The position numbers and the translations under genes were made by a program. A stretch of DNA of 64,000 bases, from contig NC_133167.1 in assembly GCF_040802235.1 (NCBI RefSeq), forward strand, positions 1,503,001 through 1,567,000. Reading direction: 5' to 3'. Origin of the DNA: Manis javanica (Eukaryota; Chordata; Mammalia; Pholidota; Manidae). Below, in pieces: positions 37,021 through 47,110 of the stretch. The notes under the pieces are model-generated. The model did no database searches. It was not told the DNA's origin and was given only the letters and a program-made list of their open reading frames with translations. The stretch's first letter is position 1; each line of letters opens with the position of its first letter.

Positions 37021-37330
37021 GCCCGCGGCCTGCTGCTCTGTCACAGTGGGACGCCGACGAAGGCTGGCTTCAGAGACCTCGGTGGAGACGCATATTGTCC
37101 GAGGGGAGCTCCGACGCACGTGGACCCAGCTGACCTTGGCCGCTGACTGCACCGGAGGCTGGACGCCCCTCAGCCATGCTGGGAGGCGGCCTCCCGGTAT
37201 CTGAGAGTCTGAACGAGGTCCAGCATGAGCTGGCTCCTAGGCTCCCGGGAGCGCACGCGGCAGGGAGGCGGCTGGGCGCGCCTGCCTCTGACCCGGGGCC
37301 GCAGCGCTGCACCTACCTTCCCGGGGGACT
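36990..37330. promoter_or_regulatory. CpG island, orphan
   Basis: By hand count about 30 CpG occur in roughly 330 bp at about 65% GC, an observed/expected ratio near 0.85, clearly above the window background. CpGs are spread through the whole block, with a GCGCGC cluster near 37277. On the minus strand, the right edge contains a consensus splice donor (AAG/GTAGGT, 37311-37319), which would fit a first exon ending just outside the island. Plus and minus frames of 70-80 codons inside have no known domain. A promoter for an unannotated transcript is one explanation; a retained CpG-rich single-copy segment is another. Confidence 0.6.
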
Positions 37331-37334
37331 CCAG

Positions 37335-37794
37335 TCCATCTGAGTGCAGCGTTCTTCACGAGACTCATTGAGATGAATTTCTATGTTTATAAAACCATGA
37401 ATTATTGAAAAGCACTCAGGAATTTTGTGTTCCATTTATACAAATCAATGAGCAGAGAGCTATATTCAACCTTTGCTCTGCCGCTTATGGTTTATAAAGT
37501 CACTGCACTCTAACCATACCAAGTACGCACAGAACACAGTCCCCATCACAGCTGCCGCAGGGGGAAAGAATGGCCTGTGAAAGAGGCAGAGCTACGCAGA
37601 AAATGACCGGGTCAGCGGGCGGGCAAATAGACCCGCTGTCATTTTCACGGGCATTTTCACAGGTGTGCAGAGGGGCGAGGACTGCGTGCTGAGTCCCCAG
37701 GAGCCCTTCGCCCAGCGTCCATACGTGACGCCCTCCTGAGTCTGCCCCACTGTTCTTAAAGCCGCCATGTACTAGATGAATGGGCTGGAGACTT
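37335..37794. other. Unique sequence, AT-rich then mixed
   Basis: 37340-37560 is AT-rich single-copy DNA directly abutting the CpG island. No repeat signature was seen. The remainder is mixed with no gene. Confidence 0.35.
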
Positions 37795-38860
37795 GAATAA
37801 GTGCAAATGTCTTTTGCAATGGTACATGGATGGTAAGTGTGAATGTCATAAAAAATGACAATAATTCTTAAATAAGATCTATTGTGATCCCGATAAAAGG
37901 GATTTATTTTTTACATTGTCGAAATAATCCTAGAATTTAGGCAGAAAAAAATGAAATGCGTTGAAATTGCCAAAAGCCATTTGAAAAGGGGGGCAAGTGT
38001 GCTGTACTATATATTAAGTTATAAATCCATAAAAGCATTATTAGGGAAGTAGACCTTATTTTATAATGTTGGAGTAAAGAAGGGCTTTCTCAGTCTGATG
38101 CCAGAACCAGAAACCATTCAGAATAATATAAACTAATTTGGCCTTGTAAAAGTTAAAAACTTAATATGTGAATAAGTTTTTTATAAATCTGAAAGATTAT
38201 TTATAAAGCTTATAAATCTGAAAGAATTTAAGGCAAACTGTTATAATCAATAAGTTAATTTAATAAACTTGTCTGATATAATATCAGTGTGCAAAAAATC
38301 ATATGTATTCCCACATAACACACAGACAGAAAAAAACCTTTCAAAAGACACTTTTTATCTGGGAATAAATCTAACAAAAGATGTTCACAATCTTTACACA
38401 GAAATCTGCAAAAAGTTATTGAGAGAAATTGAAGAAGTTGTAAATGAACGGAAAGGTTTGCCCTGGTAAGGACAGTTCCCTAATCTATACATTCGGTAGA
38501 GCCCCAATTAAAATCCCAGCAGATAACTTCTGCAGAAGCTCACAAGCTGACTCAAATACTCATATGCTCCCAAAGTAACCTTGAAACACAAGGGCCAGAC
38601 ATTATAAACAAGATTTCTTACAAAGCAGTGGTAATTGAGCAAGTGTGATACTGGCAGAGGGTAGACAAACTGACTAATGGCACAAAGTAGGGTCCAGAAA
38701 GAGCTGCACAGAGACAGGGTCAATGTGACAGGAAAGGATTGTGTTTTCATAAATGGGGTTGAGTCTGTATCTAAGCGGACATTTAAAGGTATTTTGTGCA
38801 TTTGAAGAAATCGCCTTCTAGAAAAGCTGTGCAAAGTTACAACACATCCCCCCCACCCCC
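37795..38860 (+). mobile_element. L1 LINE ORF2 fragment(s), sense, rearranged
   Basis: Two recognisable L1 ORF2 parts lie here. About 38060-38160 resembles a late-ORF2 stretch ('AGGGCTTTCTCAGTCTGATG', 'AGAACCAGAAACCATTCAG'). About 38340-38860 resembles an earlier stretch: the 'TATCTGGGAATAAATCTAACAAAAGATG' region, 'CTTTACACAGAAATCTG', 'CCAATTAAAATCCCAGCAG', and 'GTGATACTGGCAGAGGGTAG'. As the later part comes first, the order is inverted relative to a normal L1. This indicates two insertions or a rearrangement. A 16-bp direct repeat TATAAATCTGAAAGA occurs at about 38182 and 38211. Confidence 0.75.
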
Positions 38861-41800
38861 CAGTAGAATATGAGAACCTATCAAATTCCTAATCATCAGC
38901 ATGGGCGTCAGTGTTAAGAGCCTGTCCTAACTAGACAGTAAATGCTCTCACAGTTCGCAAGGTGAGCGCCGCTTCCTCTGCGGACATTCGCATCGCCTTC
39001 TTGCCGAACCACCTGTTCCTGACTGCTGCCCATCTTTCTACTGGGATCTTCACAGCGTCTCTTAATGACTTGCCGTATATTTTGCAAACTGTCTATGTAT
39101 TAAATGTGTATTTCTTTATCTGGGGCATTTTGGGAATGTTCCAGCACGCCTTCTGTCTCCTGATCCCGGGGGCAGAGGCTCTGATGCTGTGGAGCCCCCT
39201 CCCGAACGAGGCTCTTTGTGCAGAGCCCCCACTGTCAGCCCTTGGCAGCTGCCTCAGGGGCTGCAAAGCCCAGACAAGGCTCTGTCCCCTCCTGGTTTAT
39301 CTGGTGACGGATGTAGAGATATGAAAGCTAGCCCCCAGCCCCAATTCAGGGCACCTCTGAAGGCCCAGACCACCCTGTGGGCTCGGCTGGGGCTGTCCCA
39401 GAGACCGTGTCTGGGTTCGCCTCCTCCCTCCACCCAGCCCCGCTCCCCTCCCTGCCCTTCCTGGGGGTAGGTCCCCAGAGGCCCCCATGTGACCTTGCTG
39501 TGGGCCCACCTCCGCCTCAGCGACACTCGTGAGAGCCCACCACGGCCATGCTTTGGGAGTGAAGACCTTTCTGTAGGCCATCAGTCTTCTCATTGACGGG
39601 TCTTGTATCTACAGAACCCTGGGGTGTCCCTGCACCCCAAGACTGTTTAGACTCGGAGCACTAACGCACCTGGACCATGTACGGGAAAGTGTGAGACGCT
39701 CACTTCATGCCCTCAGAGACCAGTCACAACCTCACGGCCCACTAGGGTAGGAGAGCAATCAGTCCTTGTGCCCCTGATTTGCAGTGTCACCCTCACAGTG
39801 GAGGGAATTATTAAGGATGCTTGAATTTGTTCCTGGGCCTCCTAACCTATTAACTAGCCTGTCAGTCTATTCCTGGGCCCGCCCATGTGACTTTGACCCC
39901 AGGTCTCTGCTCCAGCCTCTGACGGGCCCTTTTAGTCAGTGTTTATTCTGCGTGTTGCTCCCACGGTTTGATTTTTAATGTGCATACAGTTCTCCCTCAC
40001 ACACCCAGGCCCCTGGGCCCGGCCGAGGTGGCACCACTGAGTAGACCCTTGACACCTCCCTGTGGAGCAGCGCACCCGCATGCCTCGGGCCTGGCACACC
40101 GGACCTGCACCTGCCCCTCTCCCGGGAGACCTCCCCGGTTCTTCACCCCTCAGCTCTCCCCTCTGCCCTTCTGTCTCCTCAAGAGACCCTCGTGTGGGGG
40201 CCAGCCGGGCCTTCCTGCTCCTCAGCTGCTCAAAACCCCTGCGGTGCTGACTCAGCCTCACCTGGATTCCAGCGGGAGCCCCTGCCTCACGGGGCCCCCG
40301 GCCTCGCCGCCTCTGGCTGGGGCTGGACGTCCAGGGAGGCTCCTCGGTGTCCACCCCTCCCACTCAATCGGTTCCTCCTGCTGCAGAGAAGGCAGGAAGC
40401 CGGGAGACGGACAGGCTTCCACTGGGAAAGGAGGGCCCCGAGCCAGCAGCCTGCCCCCCATCAGGCAGGCACCTTGGTGCCCACATGCCGCTCACTTGTG
40501 GGAACCCGGAAACCTCCTTTCTCCCACGGCTGCCGAGGCTACCACTCTGCTTGTGCCACTGTCAGTGTTTGTTCCCTTGCTGCCGCTGCTCACCCTCTAA
40601 GCCCATAGTGTGTGGGCACGATACCATGGGGCCAGGCGGGGAGGCAGAGGGCGGTGTCTGGGCCCCCTGCTCTGAGAGGGCCCGTCCCCACCTCATGACC
40701 CGTGGGCGCACAGCCGAGGCCTCTGGGAGACAGAGACTCAAGCGCAGCCCTCCTTCCAGCACCCTCGAGGCCTTCCATTTGTCCTGAGCACACGGGGGCC
40801 TCTGCTCCCCAGGCCTCCCCAACCCTTGGTCACAGCCCTGAAACGAGGTTGCGTGACAACGACGAGCAGCACGGGGTCCCCACCAGCATGAGAGCTCAGC
40901 ACCCACAGGCTCGCAAAGACTCCCAGGACCGTCCACAAAGCCCTGTCCTTCACATTCAGAATGCACTCCAAGTTCATTCCGTGACAACACACCCCAGAGG
41001 GAGCCAGGGCCGGGCAGCCAGAGGCCCCACCGCCCACTTCATGGGACAGCAGCCGGCGGGCGGGTTTGGGGTAAAATCTGCAGGGAGCCCCAGAGCTGGG
41101 CTGGCTCAGGTCTCCCTGACCCCAAGGTTGGGGAAATGCCACACACTCTCAGATCCCCCCAACTGCTGGCCGGAGTCCCCAGGGTTTACCCCAAGTCTGC
41201 CCTGAGAGCCCCCTCACGGCACTTTGGAGCTGCAGAGGCTGGAGCTGACCGCCTGACCGCCATCCTTCAGCCCCTTCCTTGTCTGCAGGCGCATGTCAGG
41301 GGCATGGATTTGGTCCCGTGTCCCAAGGAGCTGCGCACCTGACGGCTCTTCCGCCCCCCTGGGTCCCACCGCACGTCCCCAGCTCCTTGGGCAGCAAAGC
41401 CATGTGGGCAGACTGGACAGTGGCCCATCGAGCGAGCAGCACCATGGACCCCGACACGCCAGGGTGGGGCCCATGGACCCCGACACGCCAGGGTAGGCCC
41501 AAGCCCCGAGAGCTGTCCCTCTGCCCCAGGAGGGACCCCCCGTGTGGTTATTCGTGCAGTCTCATGGATTGCCTGAGACTGGCCCCTGGCCCCAGAGCCC
41601 TTGCCTGCCTGCACGCCCTCCCCACCATGGGGCTGCACCCCCAGAAAGCGGGACACAGAAAAGGCTGAGGCTATTTACTAAGGAGGCTGCTCAGTGGGGT
41701 TAAATGGGTGATGCTAGCACTGGCAGACTGGAGTATCCTGGTGGCCTGGGGGGCCCTTGGCCTTCCTAAAAGCTCTGCCTCTGCAGTGTCAGTCCTGAAG

Positions 41801-42404
41801 GAGGAGGACCCAGGGCACCCACAGCAGGGCCTGGCCTCCAGGTGCCACCGCCCTGGACCAAGGGCCGTCATGGGCAATGCCTTCCCTGGGCCTGCGGACT
41901 CCTCCCTCCTGCGCACCCCCAGGGGTGGGAGCGGCGGCCCCTGCCTCCCTCTGTGGTGGTTTACCTGGTCAAGAGGCTGAACGAGGGGTCTTATGGGCTC
42001 TGGAGGTACCCTTGCTCTCAGAGAAGTTTTTAAGCTCCATGTTCTATGAGACATGGACAGAGATTGGTAACAGCAGCATTGCAGCGGCTCAGAAAGAAAG
42101 GAGGGGGTGGCCGTGCACCCCTTTACCACAGAGGAAAAGGGGGCTGGTGCCCTGAGGGCTCACGTGGCAGCTAGGACATGAGCCCACCCTGGGGAATGAG
42201 CCCCCTGCGCCTCCTGGGGCAGATGGGATTGGCCCGTGTTTGGTTCTGGCCTCAAGTGGCCTGCTTTCCGGGCACTCACTGCCTGGCCCTGGCAGCCCAG
42301 GTCCTCAGGTGGAGAGTGGGGCCCAGAACCATGCAGCCCAGCAGTGCTGAGTAAGGACAAAAGGGGAAAGTCCCTGCCTCGTGAGGACCAGCAATGGGAC
42401 ACCT
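38861..42404. other. GC-rich unique sequence, no gene recognised
   Basis: Frames up to 210 codons (plus 39968-40600), 167 codons (plus 40702-41205) and 152 codons (minus 42129-41671) overlap others and show no domain. A short C8 run lies at about 38850. Confidence 0.5.
41442..41498. repeat. Two-copy direct repeat, 29-bp period
   Basis: 'CCATGGACCCCGACACGCCA' plus 'GGGT' begins at 41442 and again at 41471, near identical over about 24 bp, each copy followed by G-rich sequence. A minimal minisatellite seed. Confidence 0.8.
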
Positions 42405-42700
42405 TCTTTGATCTTGATACTTCAAAATCATTTTAGACTTACAGGAAGGTCGTACAAACAGCAGACAGAGCTCCCTGCACCCTCCGCTGGCTCCTCTGGC
42501 ACTGGCACCTGGCATGACCATGTGCAGTGGGCGAAACAGAAGTTAACATTAGTATGTAGCATCAGTTAAATTACAGACTTTATTTGAATTTCATCTGTTT
42601 TCCACAAATGTCCTTTTTCTGTTCCAGGATTTCACATTGCCTTGAGCTGATAGGCATGACTTTCTTTCAAAAGCCTCCAAGAACATGTTTTTCATGGTAT
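42405..42700. repeat. Old L1-type interspersed repeat fragment
   Basis: Contains 'CATTTTAGACTTACAGGAAG', 'CATGACCATGTGC' region, 'ATTACAGACTTTATTTGAAT', 'CCACAAATGTCCTTTTTCTG', 'TTCCAGGATTTCACATTGCC'. These are a known set of ancient L1 3'-region words. I am unsure of orientation and subfamily. Confidence 0.6.
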
Positions 42701-44340
42701 CTTTCAAGACCTCACACCACCTCCATGGGAAAGAAATGAGGGGTGTGGGTGACATCACATGATGTGGCAAATAGCCCTATCCAGCCTGAGCTGGGTGTGA
42801 TCCAACTTGTGTAAAACAGCCAAGTGGTCAGCTGGAACCTGACCGCCACAGGGTCACCGCAGGTGGCCGTCACGTGTGGGGACAGAGGGAAGTGCCCACT
42901 TTTCTCCTGGCTGGTGCAGACGGCTGCCTGCTCAGCCACATATCACCCAACACGGTCATTTGGAAAGGGTCCTAAACCTGTCCTGAACTCAAGAAGGATA
43001 GCAATGAAATCTGGAGCCCATTAGGGGACAAGGATGCATCGAAGGCCAAGTCTGATTCTGCCTGGCCCATCACTGAAATGATGAACCATCTGCTGAGAAG
43101 GCTCAGAGCTCCCTAGGGCTGCCAAAGGTATAGGGCTGCTTCCAAGTTTTGGGGACCCTGTGGCCAGGCTTCCCACAGCAGCATCTCCCCAGGAAACTTC
43201 AAAGCAGAAAGCTGCCAGCCCTGCGGCTTCCCAATCCCAGGAGGACAGTTGGTCGGCCCAGCCCAGGTCAGGTGCCTGCTGAACGCGGGCTGAGAACCTG
43301 AAGTTAGTTCCAAGGAGAAGACAGGACGGGGCTGGCCTCGGAGCCTTGTCCCAGGGGTCCTGGGTGGGGCTGTAGCTGCCTACAAGCCGGACCAGCTGCC
43401 AGTGCAAACTCCCAACAACTTGCCAATCCAGGCTTGCAAAGTCAGGCAGGAAACCCAAAGGAGACGAGAGAATGAGGCTCGGCTGCGTTCCCTCTCCTGC
43501 TGGGCTTGGGCATGGGCGGGTGCCCATGTCCCTCCCTGTGTGTCCGTCGCCCCTCAGCTTGCCCCGTCCCCAGGCACAGACCCCCCGCCACCCATCATGC
43601 CTCACATTCCCAGCTCTTGACCCCACCCAAAATGCCCTCCTGGGTCCAGAGCCCTCGCCACCCTCCTGCCCAAAATCCCTGCAGAAAGGGGGCGCCCCCA
43701 CGGCCTGTGGCCAGGCTCCCAGAAGCTCTTGCTGCATTTCCCATAGTTCTATGCTGGCCTATAGGTCCCCCCAACCTGGACTCCTTGTGGGCTGGCTGGG
43801 CTCCAGCTCATGTTTGACACCTGTGGTCCCAGCCTAGAGCACAGGGCCCGGGACCGAGTGGGTGTCCCTGGAAGCTGGGTGGAGGATGGGGAGAGGGAGG
43901 GGGACGCTGGGAGGCCCGAGAATCATGCCGTTTCCCTAGGAAGCAGAGGGAGCCGGTGGACGACTGGCTCCTTACTGGGTCTGACACGCTCACCGAAGCC
44001 TCAGTAGCAGTGATCAAGGCACAAGAGCTCTACGCCCTTCAGCCCCGCTGAGAGACACAGAGGCACCTAGATGGAAACCCTGCAGTCAGTTGAGGAAGTG
44101 GTGCCCTCCGAGGAGAAAAAGGCCCGTGAAACCAAGGCTACACTCCGACGCCTCTCTGCATGGTCCAGGGCTAGGCTCCTACGCCCGGGCCCGAGGGCGG
44201 CTGGGGCTCTAACCTGCACACACCGGCTGACCTGAGGACGTCCTCAGGAGTGATTCGAGTGGTAGAAACTGTCATTGTCATGGAATCAGTTTAACTAAGT
44301 ATTTCTAAAGCTTGTCATGTGTTGCAAAAATGTGTTCTTT
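42701..44340. other. Unique, GC-rich sequence, no gene recognised
   Basis: A minus-strand frame of 238 codons (43737-43021) opposes plus frames of 103-121 codons over the same DNA. No domain was recognised. No repeat was seen. Confidence 0.5.
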
Positions 44341-44344
44341 TCAT

Positions 44345-44480
44345 GCAGCCAGCATTTGTTGGAAACACACTATGGACCTAGCGATGTTTCCGATGCTTCG
44401 GGGCCTCAGGAACCAAGGGTCCCTCCCTGCAGAGCAGACGTTCCAGCAGACGAGGCAGCTCCCTAGGCACCGCTAGCAGC
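44345..44480 (-). repeat. L2 LINE fragment (antisense)
   Basis: 'CAGCATTTGTTGGAAACACA', 'CTATGGACCTAGCGATGTTTC', then GGAACCAAGGGTCCCTCCCTGCAGAGCAGACGTTCC-type sequence follows the order of antisense L2 (start, core, then the 'total...dispatch' block). Diverged. Confidence 0.55.
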
Positions 44481-46755
44481 TCCTGCACGATGGTCCCGAG
44501 CACGCGCGTGTTAGGGGCGGATGCTCCTTCCCCTGAGATGACACCACGACCGTGTGTGCGGGTGCCCCTTCCTCCTCTAACATGCCCTATTTTCTTCCAA
44601 ACCTTTATATTTGTAATGTCTGGAGTGGACACAATTTATTATGCATGTTAATAGAGACGATTTTGGATTTTCTTCCTCAAGAAATAAGGAGGTAACACTG
44701 ACATTTTGTTTTTAATTCAACCTCATAAAATGCAAAAATGCTTAAAAGTTTCAAAATGAGTATGATTTGTAAAGACTATTTTGTCTAACTTTGTAAAAGA
44801 CGTAATCCCCCCCATCTCCAAAACGCCTGCAAGGACTAGGGTCCTAACGGAATCTAATCCCTATCTTTCTGCCTGGCATGACCTGACTGTTGATGTGGCG
44901 AGGAGGTGATGTCCTCTCCAAGGTTATAGACAGCACCCGCTCTACCTACACGGCCTGTCCATCTAGCCTCCTATTTATTTAACTATTTTAAAGTTCTTAA
45001 TAATATACACATGGTTAACAGCTTTTGCAAACATATTAATTGCTACGGCACTTTTCTGTTGCTATAACAAGTAATAAATCCACTCTTCAGCGGACATAAA
45101 ACTGCAACAGATGAAACACAAGATGTTCACCACAGGGCCCCAGGCTCCTGTCTCAGTGCAGATACACCCCAGCCCCCTCACTGACGCTGTGTTGACCAGC
45201 CATAGCTGCCCCCTGGGGGCTGTGGTCCCTGGGGGCCCCCAGTTCAGGGATGTTAGGCCCCAGTCACCGTTCAGCTGTTTGATGGGACAGACCCGGGTGA
45301 ACGGCAGGTCTTGATGCCGATGGTCTGTCTGTGTGTCTGTGTTAATGGAGACAATGAAACGTGGGAATAAAAAGAGCCTCACATTGCTCATGTCCTTTAC
45401 AAACAAAACACCAAACGAAGAGACCATCCTTAGCAGTGCACGTCATCGTAGGTAGTCCTGGAAGTCTGCTTTCCTCCTGAGCTTGTGATGACCAGAGATA
45501 CACGGAAGGCGAGGCAATGTGGGGTGGGCAGGGCACAGCACACCCCCAGGAAGGGTTGGGCCCCTTGCTCCAGCTCCCAGGACAGGCCCAAGTACACCCT
45601 TCCTCCAAACCCAGTTCGGAAGGCTGGACTTGTTACCTGGAGGCTTTGTGAGTCTCAGGACCTGGGAGAGCATCCCCAGGTCTGTGGCAAACAGCCTCCA
45701 TGTGTGGTCATCAAGATGGGTCAGGTTTCCATACTCAGTAAACTAAATTTTACTGACCCTGTTTGCCTGGCACTGTACCAGGGTCCTGCCCTCTGTGCGG
45801 GTCTCCCCCACCCCACAAACAAACCCAACCACCCAGAAGACATTTTGGAAAATCCTGGTAAGACTAAGAAATTTCCCACCATTGGGTGAGGATTTGTCCT
45901 TAAACCTTTGCCTACACTCAGTCTTCATTCAGTGATTTTTATAAAGTCATTGTTTTCAAACAATTGTTTCTTTAAAGTTATGTTGCAAAGCATCGGCTTT
46001 CTGATTCCGCTGCCTTCAGACTGTCCTCAGCTAAACGGAGCCCAGGGTGGCTTCCCCCAGCGTGCGCAGCCTGTGGTCATAGACGGGGCATTTAACCCCT
46101 CCAGGTAGGAAGCCTCTTCCCGGCTTGGCCCAGGCCGGCAACGGCGCTCCGTGGATCGGCCCCTAGTCCTCAGGGTGACTTGTGGCCTGGCAGCGGCCCC
46201 TCAGGGGCAGCAATGCCAAGGGTGTGCAGGGTAGAAGTTCACCAGGATGACACAGAGGCCCGCAGGTGACATACTACTGACATTTGCAAATAGGTGGATG
46301 TGACTGTTTAACTAGGGCAGGTGGCAGAGGGGAGGAAACACGGAGACCCAGAGGGCCACTCAGCCTCCGAGACACAGAGAGGGTGTGGTGGCATGGGGCT
46401 GCACAGCACACCCCACCGCCGCACGAAGACACGCAGAAAGTGTTCAGTAGCAGCTCCAGTTCCCACTGAGGTGCCTGCAGACGTGCATCTGGGAGGGTGC
46501 TGGGGCGAGGCCAGCAAGGGTGGGGGGCTCCTCTGCCGTTTGGGAGAGAGGCGATGGTCCCCAGTTGTCCCTGCCCCATCCAGAGCCCATGGTCGGTGCC
46601 AAAGGAGAGAGGAGAGATCCCAACAGCTGTGGCAAATGCCAAGCCCACTGAGACCCCGTGCTCGTCGGCACTCGGCCTCTGACCTGATCCCCGCCTGAGC
46701 TTTCTGGCTGGTTCTGGCCACACACCCCTGGCTTTCCTGCCCCTCACATGTGCTT
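44481..46755. other. Mixed unique sequence
   Basis: 44600-44820 and 44960-45110 are AT-rich with no named repeat. A possible CTCF-type core (CCCCCAGGGGGCAGC, minus strand) lies at 45205-45225, a candidate only. Frames up to 166 codons (minus 46774-46274) are not recognised. Confidence 0.4.
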
Positions 46756-46756
46756 G

Positions 46757-47110
46757 GTCCCTAGAGACAGGCACACCCTAATCCCTGAACCTGTGAAACG
46801 TGACCTTACAAGGCAAAGGGGCCTTGCAGGGAGCTGAGGTGAAGACTTTGAGATGGGAGGCTCTGGCGGATCAGCCACAGGGGTCCTCACGAGAGGGTCA
46901 GAGCAAGAGAAGGGGTGACGAGGAAGCAGGGGAGGGGACGTCTGAAGGGGCCGCTCTGCCAGCCTTGCAGACGGAGGAAGGGGCCACGAGCCAAGGGTGC
47001 AGCGCTTCTCGACGTGGAGAAGGCTGGGGAACGATCGTCCCAGGGCCTCCAGAAGGAGCCAGGCCTGCAGACACCTCGCTTTTGGCCCAGGGCGACCCAC
47101 TTCCTCTGTG
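46757..47110 (+). mobile_element. Solo LTR, MaLR (MLT1/MST)-like, sense
   Basis: Order of motifs matches the LTR at 33.7 kb and the same remembered consensus: 'CACCCTAATCCCTGAACCTG', 'GTGACCTTACAAGGCAAAGG', 'GACTTTGAGATGGGAGG', then 'GGGTCAGAGCAAGAGAAGG', 'GGAGGAAGGGGCCACGAGCC' and a GAGAAGG-rich tail. The subfamily is uncertain. It lies alone and is non-coding. Confidence 0.65.

Noticed and set aside
45053..45430. Possible MaLR-type LTR after TTTCTGTTGCTATAACAAG
   Set aside because: Only the first twenty bases fit; the rest does not follow the LTR order and looks unique.
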